From SLRI01 sp964402505 (GTDB lineage Bacteria > Pseudomonadota > Alphaproteobacteria > Geminicoccales > Geminicoccaceae): a stretch of DNA of 64,000 bases. The stretch lies in NCBI GenBank assembly GCA_964402505.1, contig CAYOCP010000017.1, positions 33,409 to 97,408 of the forward strand, given 5' to 3'. Positions 18,920 to 27,428 of the stretch are shown piece by piece. Both the position numbers and the translations under genes were made by a program. Position 1 is the first letter of the stretch. Every line of letters begins with the position of its first letter. The notes beneath the pieces were generated by a model, which saw only the letters and a program-made list of their open reading frames with translations, was not told where the DNA came from and ran no database searches.

Positions 18920-20304
18920 TTCACGCTCCTGAGGTGGTAGGACTTGGTCCGGGTCAGCGCCTGGTAGCCGAGCACGGAGAGCGACTGGCCGCGGCCGGTG
19001 TCCTTGACGCCGGTCCAGACCAGCGCCGGATCGAGGTAGTCGCAGCGGTTCATGAAGACGGTGCCGGTCCTGAGGCGCGCGCCGAGGGACTGGGCGGCGT
19101 CAGGGTCGCGGGTCCAGATGGAGGCGGTGAGGCCAAAGGCGCTGTCGTTCATGAGGTCGACCGCCGCGTCGTCGTCGGCGACGGCCATGATGCCGACCAC
19201 CGGCCCGAAGCTCTCCTCGCGCATGACGGCCATCTGGTGATCGACGGAGGTCAGCACCTGCGGCGCCAGCCAGGGCGATCCCGGCTCGCCGTTGCGGGCG
19301 AAGCGCTTCGGGTCGATCAGGGCCCTCGCCCCGGCGCGGACCGCCGCCGCCGTCTGCTCGCGCACGAGATCGGCGCCTTTCGCCTGCGCCATGGGGCCGA
19401 GCGTGGTCGCCTCCTCGAGCGGATCCTCCAGCACATAGGACTCTGTCGTGGCGACGAAGCCCTCGACGAAGCGGTCCAGCAGGCTCTCGGCGACGTAGAT
19501 GCGCTCGATGCCGCAGCAGCTCTGGCCGGAATTGAAGAAGGCGCCGTCGACGAGGTTCTCGATCGCATGGTCGAGATCGGCGTCGGCCCGCACATAGGCC
19601 GGATCCTTGCCGCCGAGCTCGAGGCCGACGCCGATGAAGCTGCCGGCCGCCGCACGCTCGATCGACCGGCCGCCCTCGACCGAGCCCGTGAAGGTGACAT
19701 GATCGACCGAGCGGGTCTGGAGCAGCCGCTCGGTCTGGTCGTGGCCGAGGACGAGGTTCTGGAAGAGCCCGTCCGGCAGCCCGGCCCGGGCGAAGGCGGC
19801 GGCGAAGCGCTCGCCCGCGAGCAGGGTCTGCGAGGCCGCCTTCAGGATCACCGCATTGCCGGCGATCAGCGCCGGCACGACGGTGTTGACGGCGGTGAGA
19901 TAGGGATAGTTCCAGGGCGCCACGGTGAGGACGAGGCCCAGAGGCTCGCGGCGGATCAGCCGCCGACTGGCCGCGCTCGACTCGATCTCGAGCGGTGCCA
20001 GCGCCTCCTCGGCGATGGCCGCCATGTGCCGCGTGCGCTCGGCGAAGCCGCCCATCTCGCCGCCATAGCGCACCGGCCGCCCCATCATGCGGGCGAGCTC
20101 GACCGTGAGCTCGTCCTTCGTGGCCAGCATGGCATCCAGCATCGCGAGGCAGAGGCCGGCCCGCTCGGCGATCGGCACCGAGGCCCAGCCGGGCTGCGCC
20201 GCCCGGGCCCGGCCGAGCGCCGCCTCGACCTCGGTGTCGTCCGCGAAGGGCCGCTCGGCGACGATGCTGCCGTCGATCGGCGAGACGATTCGGATCTTCT
20301 CCAT
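18916..20304 (-). CDS. NAD(P)-dependent aldehyde dehydrogenase
   Basis: The 462-residue enzyme is a classical ALDH: VAPWNYPYLTAVNTVVPALI, cofactor segment FTGSVEGGRSIERAA, general base Glu in GLELGGKDPAYV, nucleophile Cys in FFNSGQSCCGIERIYV, and the C-terminal ESFGPVVGIM. It oxidises an aldehyde to the acid. ATG 20304 lies 8 bases after the stop of the glutamine-synthetase-like gene, and its own stop overlaps the next gene, so the three genes form an operon. The position corresponds to PuuC in the Puu putrescine pathway, though the exact substrate is inferred. Confidence 0.92.
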   Translation of the reverse strand: MEKIRIVSPIDGSIVAERPFADDTEVEAALGRARAAQPGWASVPIAERAGLCLAMLDAMLATKDELTVELARMMGRPVRYGGEMGGFAERTRHMAAIAEEALAPLEIESSAASRRLIRREPLGLVLTVAPWNYPYLTAVNTVVPALIAGNAVILKAASQTLLAGERFAAAFARAGLPDGLFQNLVLGHDQTERLLQTRSVDHVTFTGSVEGGRSIERAAAGSFIGVGLELGGKDPAYVRADADLDHAIENLVDGAFFNSGQSCCGIERIYVAESLLDRFVEGFVATTESYVLEDPLEEATTLGPMAQAKGADLVREQTAAAVRAGARALIDPKRFARNGEPGSPWLAPQVLTSVDHQMAVMREESFGPVVGIMAVADDDAAVDLMNDSAFGLTASIWTRDPDAAQSLGARLRTGTVFMNRCDYLDPALVWTGVKDTGRGQSLSVLGYQALTRTKSYHLRSVK

Positions 20305-20312
20305 CCTGACTC

Positions 20313-21683
20313 TCAATACCGCTCGAAGCCGCGCGAGAGATCGAGGTCGGTCACCTGCCGGTCGTGCTCGGCCTGCTCCCAGCGGGCGGTGTGGACGTAG
20401 TGGTCGACCACGGCGTCGCCCATGGCCTCGCGCAGCATGGCGGATGCATCGAGCGCCGCCGTGGCCGCGCGCAGCGTCTTCGGCACCTCCGGCAAGGCGT
20501 CGTCGCCATAGGCGTCCCCCTCGTAAGGATCGCCGCAGTCGAGGTCCTCGTCGATGCCGGCGAGTCCGGCCGCGAGCATGCCGGCGAAGGCGAGATAGGG
20601 GTTGATGTCGGCCCCGCCGATCCGGCACTCGACCCGAAGCCCCCGTGTTCCCGCACCGACCAGGCGAAAGCCGGCCGTGCGGTTGTCGCCGGAGAGCACC
20701 ATGCGGGTGGGCGCGAAGGTTCCGGCCTGAAAGCGCTTGTAGGAGTTGATGTAGGGGGCGAGGAACCAGGTGTAGTCCGGTGCGTAGCGCAGGAGGCCGC
20801 CGACGAACCGGCGCATCAGCGGCGACATGCCGAAGCTCGCATTCTCCTCGACGAAGAGCGGCCGGCTGCCGTCGGTGTCCCAGAGCGAGGCGTGGATGTG
20901 GCCGGAGGAGCCGGCGAGCTCGTTGGCGTATTTGGCCATGAAGGTGACCGAAGCGCCGAGGCCTTGCGCGATTTCCTTGATGCCGTTCTTCATGATCACG
21001 TGCCGGTCCGCCATGGTCAGCGCGTCGGCGTAGCGGACGTTGATCTCCTCCTGCCCCGGCCCCCACTCGCCCTTGCTGCTTTCGACCGGGATGCCGGCCT
21101 CGTGCAGGTGATTGCGGACCGCCCGCATCACCCGCTCCTCCTTGCTGGTGGCGGCGATCACGTAGTCCTGGATGTACTCGCTGGCCGTGGCGAGCCCCCG
21201 CCAGCCCTTGGCCCGCGCCGACGGGTAGGTCTCCTCGAAGAGGTAGAACTCGAGCTCGGAGGCGAGATAGGCCTGCATGCCGCGTTCCTCGAGCCTCGCC
21301 ACCTGGCGCTTGAGGATGGCTCTCGGGCTGTGCGGCAGGGGTGCGTGGTCGTGGTGATCGAGCACGTCGCAGAGCACGAGCGCCGTGCCCTCGAGCCAGG
21401 GCACCTGGATCAGGGTCCCGAGATCGGGCGCCATGACCAGATCGCCGTAGCCGCGCTGCCAGCTCGCCGCCGCATAGCCCGGAACCGGCTCCATCTCGAT
21501 GTCGTTGGCGAGGAGGTAGTCGCAGCCATGCGTCTCGGCGTGGCCGCTGGCCACGAAATGCTGCGCGTGAAAGCGTTTGCCGATCAGCCGGCCCTGCAGG
21601 TCGGTGAAGCAGACGAGCACCGTGTCGATCAGCCCGAGGCTGACCCGCTCGGCGAGGCTTTCGAGGTCGAGATGGCCCGGCAT
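20313..21683 (-). CDS. Glutamine-synthetase-like gamma-glutamyl amine ligase (PuuA/GlnA4-like)
   Basis: The 456-residue protein has the glutamine synthetase fold: an N-terminal beta-grasp domain with FTDLQGRLIGKRF, and a catalytic domain with ELEFYLFEE, HLHEAGIPVESSKGEWGPGQ, GHIHASLWD, and RVECRIGGADINPYLAFAGM. Such operon-borne proteins ligate glutamate to an amine (for example PuuA on putrescine) rather than ammonia. ATG 21683 follows AGGGGA. Downstream aldehyde and alcohol dehydrogenases suggest that the product carries an alcohol or aldehyde to be oxidised. The typical glutamine-specific adenylylation site was not seen. Confidence 0.87.
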   Translation of the reverse strand: MPGHLDLESLAERVSLGLIDTVLVCFTDLQGRLIGKRFHAQHFVASGHAETHGCDYLLANDIEMEPVPGYAAASWQRGYGDLVMAPDLGTLIQVPWLEGTALVLCDVLDHHDHAPLPHSPRAILKRQVARLEERGMQAYLASELEFYLFEETYPSARAKGWRGLATASEYIQDYVIAATSKEERVMRAVRNHLHEAGIPVESSKGEWGPGQEEINVRYADALTMADRHVIMKNGIKEIAQGLGASVTFMAKYANELAGSSGHIHASLWDTDGSRPLFVEENASFGMSPLMRRFVGGLLRYAPDYTWFLAPYINSYKRFQAGTFAPTRMVLSGDNRTAGFRLVGAGTRGLRVECRIGGADINPYLAFAGMLAAGLAGIDEDLDCGDPYEGDAYGDDALPEVPKTLRAATAALDASAMLREAMGDAVVDHYVHTARWEQAEHDRQVTDLDLSRGFERY

Positions 21684-21897
21684 GCGCGTCCCCTGAAGCT
21701 GGCTCTTGTCATCGCCCGTTCCCGGGCGTCGTGGTTAGCGCAAGCAGGGGCATCGCGCCAGCCTGCCGCTGACGGGCTTGGCCATGCGACGTGCGCCACC
21801 TTCGCAGGTGGCGGGCTCGGACCACGAAACTTTCCGGCCGCCCAGGCGGTTGGGAGACCCGTGCACACGCCAGGAAACGAGAAGAGCAGGAGGCAGG

Positions 21898-22737
21898 ATG
21901 CGGACGAATCGGGTGAAGGTGGTGGCTCGTCTCGGCTATGCCGCGCGCGGGCTGGTCTATCTTTTGGTCGGCGGCCTCGCCTTCCTCGCCGCCATCGGCA
22001 GCGGCGGGCAGACCACCGATCCCAAGGGTGCCCTCGCCTCGCTGCTCGGCCAGCCTCTGGGGTTCATGATCGTCGTCGCCATCGGCCTCGGGCTCTTCGC
22101 CTATGCTGCCTGGCGGGCGGTGCAGGGGCTGCTCGACGCCGACCACCACGGGACCGATGCCAAGGCGCTCGCGATCCGCGGCGCCATGTGCGTCAGCGCC
22201 ATCACCCATGCCTCGCTCGGGCTCTACGCGGTCACCCTGCCTTTCGCGCTGGGCGCCTTCTCGAAGGGCGACGGCGACGGGTCGAGGGACGCCGCCGCCT
22301 GGATCCTGCGCCAGCCATTCGGCCGCTATCTGCTGGCGCTGGTCGCCATCGCCATCATCGGCGCCGGCCTGGCCCAGATCTGGCGGGGCCTCGGCGGCCG
22401 CTATCGCCGCTACCTCGCGATGCGCGAATCCCTGCTCGATAAGCTCGCACCCGTTTGCGCCTTCGGCCTCGCCGCCCGCGGCGTGGTCTTCCTCGTCGTC
22501 GGCGGCTTCTTCGCCTATGCCGCCTGGGTCCTCGACCCCGACCATGCCGGCGGCATCGCCGCCGCGCTCGAGTGGCTGCGCTCGCAGCCTTACGGAAGCT
22601 GGCTCTTCCTCGCCGTGGCGATCGGCCTCGTCGCCTTCGGCCTCTACGGCATCATCCAAGCCATCTGGCGCCGCATCGACCTCGACGGAGCCCTTCGCCA
22701 GGCGAGTCGGCTCGGCGCCGCGGGCAACCCCTTGTGA
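21898..22737 (+). CDS. DUF1206 integral membrane protein
   Basis: The 279-residue protein consists of three repeated pairs of helices, each starting with a Gly/Arg motif: ARLGYAARGLVYLLVGGLAF, ITHASLGLYAVTLPF and FGLAARGVVFLVVGGFFAYA. This threefold repeat is the signature of DUF1206. Segments such as GQPLGFMIV, RQPFGRYLL and SQPYGSWLF recur at the same place in each repeat. The function is unknown. ATG 21898 follows AGGAGGCAGG. It diverges from the GS-like operon, separated by 214 bases. Confidence 0.88.
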   Translation: MRTNRVKVVARLGYAARGLVYLLVGGLAFLAAIGSGGQTTDPKGALASLLGQPLGFMIVVAIGLGLFAYAAWRAVQGLLDADHHGTDAKALAIRGAMCVSAITHASLGLYAVTLPFALGAFSKGDGDGSRDAAAWILRQPFGRYLLALVAIAIIGAGLAQIWRGLGGRYRRYLAMRESLLDKLAPVCAFGLAARGVVFLVVGGFFAYAAWVLDPDHAGGIAAALEWLRSQPYGSWLFLAVAIGLVAFGLYGIIQAIWRRIDLDGALRQASRLGAAGNPL

Positions 22738-22803
22738 GGCGCGCGCTGATCCCGGCGATGGTCCTGACCCTCGCCCTTCGGCGGTTCGCTTCCTGTTCCC
22801 AAT

Positions 22804-23523
22804 TCAGTAGGTGGCGCGGCCGCCCGAGAGGTCGAAGACGGCGCCGGTGCTGAAGCTGCAGGCGGGGGAAGCGAGCCAGAGGACGAGCAGGGCGACCTCG
22901 GCGGGCTCGCCCAGGCGTTGCATCGGGCTTTTCGCGATCATCGTCTGCACGTGCTCCGGCGTCATCTGGTCGAGCAATGCGGTCCGGACGGCGGCCGGGG
23001 CTACCGCGTTGACCAGAACGCCCGTCGTCGCCAGCTCCTTGCCGAGCGCCTTGGTCAGCGCCAGCACCCCGGCCTTGGAGGCGCTGTAGGCGGCGGCGTT
23101 GGGCGTTCCCTCCTTGCCGGCCAAGGAGGCGACGTTGACGATACGTCCCCAGCCTCGCGCCACCATGATCGGCACCACCACCTTCGAGGCGAGGAAGGTG
23201 CCGGTCAGGTTGATCTCGAGGATCCGCCGCCACTCCTCCTCGGGATAGTCCGTGACCGGCACCGTCGGGCCGGCATAGCCGGCATTGTTGACCAGGATGT
23301 CGAGGCGGCCGTGCCGGTCGAGCACCAGTGAAGCGGCACCTTCGAGCGCCGCGCGGTCGGTGACGTCGAGGGCCATGCCGTCATCCGCGTCCGCACTTCC
23401 CGGATCGCGGTCCCAGACGACGACGCTGGCACCGGCCGAGCGCAGCGCCGTCACGATGGCGAGGCCGATGCCACGCGAGCCGCCGGTGACGACCGCGACC
23501 CGGTCTTCGAGATCGATCTCCAT
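22804..23523 (-). CDS. SDR-family oxidoreductase (3-ketoacyl-ACP reductase-like)
   Basis: The 239-residue protein is a classical short-chain dehydrogenase: cofactor motif TGGSRGIG (residues about 14-21), NNAG at about 80, the catalytic Tyr-Lys pair in AAYSASKAG, and C-terminal FDLSGGRATY. An Asp after the second strand (VVVWDRDPG) suggests NAD rather than NADP. The substrate cannot be told; many such proteins are named FabG by similarity. ATG 23523 follows GGGGGAG. It is a single gene converging on DUF1206. Confidence 0.87.
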   Translation of the reverse strand: MEIDLEDRVAVVTGGSRGIGLAIVTALRSAGASVVVWDRDPGSADADDGMALDVTDRAALEGAASLVLDRHGRLDILVNNAGYAGPTVPVTDYPEEEWRRILEINLTGTFLASKVVVPIMVARGWGRIVNVASLAGKEGTPNAAAYSASKAGVLALTKALGKELATTGVLVNAVAPAAVRTALLDQMTPEHVQTMIAKSPMQRLGEPAEVALLVLWLASPACSFSTGAVFDLSGGRATY

Positions 23524-23703
23524 GTCCTGCTCCCCCGCTGCATCGCTCACGCCCATCGACCGGTAGGGCCGGGACGGGAGCGGCGTCAAACGGCATCATG
23601 ACCCTCAGGATGCAGGGCGCTTGCCGCCGCGGCCCTCCCCATCGACAATGGCGAGAGCCGGGTCGCGTTCTGCCCCGACGCCGGCACGAGCGAGGAGCAG
23701 CGC

Positions 23704-24819
23704 ATGGCCGGCGACGGCACGGGCGAGACGGTTCCGGCGGAAGGTGCTCTGACCAGCCGGGCGCTGCAGGTCATGATCCGTCTCGGCCTCGTCGTGCTGC
23801 TGATCGCTTGGTGCTTCGCGATCGTGCGGCCGTTCCTCGTGCCGGTGGTCTGGGGCATCGTCATCGCCGTTGCCACCTATCACTTCTTCGCCATGCTGCA
23901 GGGCCTGCTCGGCGGCCGGGCCGGTCTCGCGGCGGTCGCCTATGTCCTGGCGGCGCTCTTGCTCCTGATCCTGCCGGCGCTGCTCCTCTCCGGGACGCAT
24001 GTGGAGGGGGTGCGCGAGCTGGCCCACGAGCTGCTTCGCGGCAATCTCCATTTGCCACCGCCGCCCGACGCGATCGCCGCTTGGCCCGTGATCGGCGAGC
24101 CCTTGACCCGGTTCTGGCACCTCGCCTCGACCAATCTCGAGGCGGCGCTCGCCGAGATCGGTCCCGAGCTCGCCGTCGCCGGGCGCTGGCTGCTGGGCTT
24201 CGTCGGTGCCACCGCGCTCGGCCTCGTCCAGTTCGTGGTCGCCATCGTCATCGCCGCGGCCCTGCTCAAGAACGCCGCGAGCAGCGGCCGGCTGGCCGGC
24301 GACATCGCCACCCGCCTCGCCGGTGCCAGGGGGCCGGCCTACACCGGGCTCGCCGTCCAGACCATTCGCAGCGTGGCGCGCGGCATCATCGGCGTGGCGC
24401 TGATCCAGTCGATCCTGGCGGGGCTCGGCTTTCTCGCCGTCGGCCAGCCGATGGCCGGCTTTCTCGCCATGCTCTGCCTCGTGCTCGCCATCCTGCAGAT
24501 CGGCGCACTCCCGGTGATCCTGCCGGTGGTCGTCTACCAGCTCACCGTGCTCGACGTGACCACGGCCATCCTCTTCACCTCCTGGTGCGTCTTCGTCTCG
24601 CTCATCGACAACGTGCTCCGGCCCCTCCTGTTAGGCCGCGGCATCGACCTGCCGCTCCTCGTCGTCTTCATCGGCGCCATCGGCGGCGTCCTGTCGCTCG
24701 GCCTGCTCGGGCTCTTCGTCGGGCCCGTCGTGCTCGCCCTCGGCTATACGCTGTTCACGGCATGGCTGAGGGACGAAGGCCACGCGGCGAGACGTGCCGA
24801 TTCCGTCGAGCAAACGTGA
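23704..24819 (+). CDS. AI-2E family transporter (PerM/TqsA-type)
   Basis: The 371-residue membrane protein has about eight helices and the family's typical parts: an N-terminal pair (LVVLLIAWCFAIVRPFLVPV), a long periplasmic amphipathic region (about residues 95-160), and the C-terminal block LIDNVLRPLLLGRGIDLP followed by FIGAIGGVLSLGLLGLFVGP. Members export or exchange varied solutes, including the signal AI-2 in E. coli or Na+/H+ in others; the substrate here is unknown. GAGGAG lies 6 bases before ATG 23704. Confidence 0.9.
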   Translation: MAGDGTGETVPAEGALTSRALQVMIRLGLVVLLIAWCFAIVRPFLVPVVWGIVIAVATYHFFAMLQGLLGGRAGLAAVAYVLAALLLLILPALLLSGTHVEGVRELAHELLRGNLHLPPPPDAIAAWPVIGEPLTRFWHLASTNLEAALAEIGPELAVAGRWLLGFVGATALGLVQFVVAIVIAAALLKNAASSGRLAGDIATRLAGARGPAYTGLAVQTIRSVARGIIGVALIQSILAGLGFLAVGQPMAGFLAMLCLVLAILQIGALPVILPVVVYQLTVLDVTTAILFTSWCVFVSLIDNVLRPLLLGRGIDLPLLVVFIGAIGGVLSLGLLGLFVGPVVLALGYTLFTAWLRDEGHAARRADSVEQT

Positions 24820-24999
24820 AGACGAGTGCCGTTCACGCGCCTGCCGGCGGCCCCGACCATTGTGACGGATTTGTCATTTCAGAGATTTAACCGCCCGTCT
24901 ATGGAATGCGATCGGCCGATCTCTTAAGTGGATTTCGCCGCCGCCACCCGGCACCGCCACGGGCAGCGGCTCGAGGCTCAACAGATTGGGATCCGCACC

Positions 25000-26499
25000 A
25001 TGATCAGCCGCTTGATCGATTCGCCCCGGCGGCGCGCCGCGTGCCTCGCGACGCTCCTGCTGGCCTCCACGGCCATCGTGCCGTTCGCCGCCGAATGGGC
25101 GTCGCCGGTCAATGCCGCGACCGTCCCGGCCGCGACGCAGAACCAGCTTCCCGGCAGCTTCGCCGACCTCGTCGCGCGCGTCTCGCCGGCGGTGGTCAGC
25201 ATCGTCACCACGCAGCCCGCATCGGCCATGCCCGAAGGCGAGATGGAGCTGCCCGAGCTGCCGCCGGATTCGCCCTTCGCCCCCTTCTTCCGCGAGTTCC
25301 GCCAGTTCGGCATGCCCTCCATGCCGGAGCACCGGGCCCCCCGTCACGACGCCATGTCGCTCGGCTCGGGCTTCATCATCGATCCCGCGGGCTACGTCGT
25401 CACCAACAACCACGTCATCGACGGCGGCACCGGGATCGAGGTGGTGATGGCGGACGGCACCCGGCTCGACGCCAAGCTGATCGGCCGCGACGACAAGGTC
25501 GATCTCGCCCTCCTGAAGGTCGAGAGCGACAAGGACCTGCCCTATCTCGAGTTCGGCGACAGCGACAACGTGCGCGTCGGTGACTGGACGATCGCCGTCG
25601 GCAATCCCTTCGGCCTCGGCGGCACGGTGACCGCCGGCATCGTCTCGGCGCGCGGGCGCGACATCCATTCCGGCCCGTATGACGACTACCTGCAGCTCGA
25701 CGCCTCGATCAACCGCGGCAACTCGGGCGGCCCGACCTTTGACGCCAATGGCACGGTGATCGGCATCAACACCGCCATCTATTCGCCCAACGGCGGCAAT
25801 GTCGGCATCGGCTTCGCCATTCCGGCCAATCTCGCCAAGCCCATCATCGCCGAGCTCAAGGACCAGGGGTTCGTCAGCCGCGGCTGGCTGGGCGTGCAGA
25901 TTCAGCCTGTCACGCCCGAGATCGCCCAGAGCCTCGGCATGGACAAGCCCGAGGGGGCCTTGATCGCCCAGGTGACGCCTGACAGCCCCGCCGCCGCCGC
26001 CGGCCTCGAGGTCGGTGACGTGGTCACGGCCTTCGGCGGCCAGCCCATCGAGACGGTGCGCGATCTCAGCCGTCTGGTCGCGGCCGCCGATATCGCGCAG
26101 AAGCAGGCCATCGACATCTGGCGGCACGGCTCCACGGAGGAGCTCGAGGCCAAGTTGCGAACGGCGCCGACCCAGGACGTCGCCGCAGCCGAGACCGAGG
26201 CTGTTCCCAACCGGGTGCTGGGGCTCGATCTCGCGGCCCTGAACGACAAGACGCGGCAGGAAGCGGGCGTTGCCGGGGACGTCAAGGGTGTGCTGGTGGT
26301 CGGCGTTTCCGCGGATGCCGACGGTGCGGTGCAGCCGGGCGATGTCATCCTCTCGGTCGACAACAAGCCCGTGACCACGCCGGCCGAGGTGGCGGAGCGG
26401 GTCAAGAAGGCGTCGGAGGAGAAGCACGACGCGGTCCTGGTCCTGATCAACCGCCAGGGCACGCAGCACTTCGCGACGCTCGACGTTCGCCACGCCTGA
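25000..26499 (+). CDS. Periplasmic Do/HtrA-family serine protease (DegP-like)
   Basis: The 499-residue protein has a signal peptide (about residues 1-38), a trypsin-like domain with triad His138 (VTNNHVID), Asp168 (KVDLALLKV) and Ser242 (INRGNSGGPTF), and two PDZ domains (about residues 290-380 and 405-495; start of PDZ1 SRGWLGVQIQPVTPEIA). It should act as envelope protease and chaperone. A Met-rich acidic loop (residues about 75-110, including EMELPELPPDSPF) fits the LA loop. ATG 25000 is chosen because the signal peptide begins there; an in-frame frame extends further upstream without a signal. The 180-base upstream region has a direct-repeat motif discussed in the findings. Confidence 0.92.
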   Translation: MISRLIDSPRRRAACLATLLLASTAIVPFAAEWASPVNAATVPAATQNQLPGSFADLVARVSPAVVSIVTTQPASAMPEGEMELPELPPDSPFAPFFREFRQFGMPSMPEHRAPRHDAMSLGSGFIIDPAGYVVTNNHVIDGGTGIEVVMADGTRLDAKLIGRDDKVDLALLKVESDKDLPYLEFGDSDNVRVGDWTIAVGNPFGLGGTVTAGIVSARGRDIHSGPYDDYLQLDASINRGNSGGPTFDANGTVIGINTAIYSPNGGNVGIGFAIPANLAKPIIAELKDQGFVSRGWLGVQIQPVTPEIAQSLGMDKPEGALIAQVTPDSPAAAAGLEVGDVVTAFGGQPIETVRDLSRLVAAADIAQKQAIDIWRHGSTEELEAKLRTAPTQDVAAAETEAVPNRVLGLDLAALNDKTRQEAGVAGDVKGVLVVGVSADADGAVQPGDVILSVDNKPVTTPAEVAERVKKASEEKHDAVLVLINRQGTQHFATLDVRHA

Positions 26500-26542
26500 G
26501 CCGGTCCAGGCACGCGCAGGCCGAAGAGGCTCCGGTTGCCGC

Positions 26543-26564
26543 GAGGCGGCCGGAGCGCCGCCTC
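26543..26564. terminator. Hairpin between convergent htrA and GST genes
   Basis: A 7-bp stem (GAGGCGG / CCGCCTC) with an 8-base loop lies in the 79-base convergent gap. No U-tract follows on either strand, so it is at best a weak or bidirectional terminator. Confidence 0.25.
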
Positions 26565-26578
26565 GTCCAGGGCCGCCC

Positions 26579-27214
26579 TCAGCCCGGCATGGGGATGGTG
26601 TTGCCCATCTGCGGCACGTCGTAGCCGCGCTGCACGGCCGGGCGCGCGGCGATCTCGAGATACCAGCGTCGCACGTTCGGATAGACGCCGAGATCGATGT
26701 TCTGCCATTCGAAACGGGAGAACCAGGGCCAGGTGGCGAAATCGGCGATGCTGAGGTCGTCGCCGGCGAGGAAACGGTGCTGCTCGAGCCGCTTCTCGGC
26801 GACGCCGTAGAGGCGCTTCGCCTCCTTGGTGTAGCGCTCCTCGGCATAGGGCGCCTTGCCGGGGTTGAAGCGGACGAAGTGGTGGACCTGGCCGAGCATC
26901 GGACCGACACCGCCCATCTGCCACATCAGCCATTCGAGCACGGCGAGTCGCTCCGTGTCGCCGCTGCCGCCGAAGCGGCCGGCCTTCTCGGCGAGGTAGA
27001 GGAGGATGGCGCCGCTCTCGAAGACCGATCGGCCGCTCTTGCGATCGACGATGGCCGGGATCTTGTTGTTCGGGCTGATGGCGAGGAACTCGGGCGAGAA
27101 CTGCTGGTCCCTGCCGATGTCGATCGGATGGACGGTGTAGGGCAGCTCGCATTCCTCGAGCATGATGGAGACCTTGCGGCCGTTCGGGGTGCTCCAGGTA
27201 TAGAGGTCGATCAA
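26579..27214 (-). CDS. Glutathione S-transferase family protein (YfcG/YghU-like)
   Basis: The 211-residue protein has an N-terminal thioredoxin-like domain (IDLYTWSTPNGRKVSIMLEE, then NNKIPAIVD with the conserved cis-Pro and the ESGAILLYLAEK glutathione-binding segment) and an alpha-helical C-terminal domain with the N-capping motif DDLSIADFATWPW. The N-terminal TPNGRK matches Nu-class enzymes such as YfcG, known for disulfide-bond reductase activity on glutathione disulfide. The start is TTG 27214 with GGAAGAAG just upstream; no ATG is placed to give a complete first strand. Confidence 0.88.
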   Translation of the reverse strand: MIDLYTWSTPNGRKVSIMLEECELPYTVHPIDIGRDQQFSPEFLAISPNNKIPAIVDRKSGRSVFESGAILLYLAEKAGRFGGSGDTERLAVLEWLMWQMGGVGPMLGQVHHFVRFNPGKAPYAEERYTKEAKRLYGVAEKRLEQHRFLAGDDLSIADFATWPWFSRFEWQNIDLGVYPNVRRWYLEIAARPAVQRGYDVPQMGNTIPMPG

Positions 27215-27428
27215 GCGCTTCTTCCGGGTTCAGGGGCCCAACAGGGCGTGGACGGGCTAGGCTCGGCCGGCGGCAATCGGGCTCCGAGACAGGATTTCTC
27301 GAATCGTTTTCTGGACTTTCGCCGACCCGTACCGCATATAGGGGTCTCGTCAGTTTTGCCCAATGCACAGCGGCACGCGCGGCGGCGGCATACTGGTCTG
27401 CTTAACTCTAACGGGTTGGGGGATCGGC

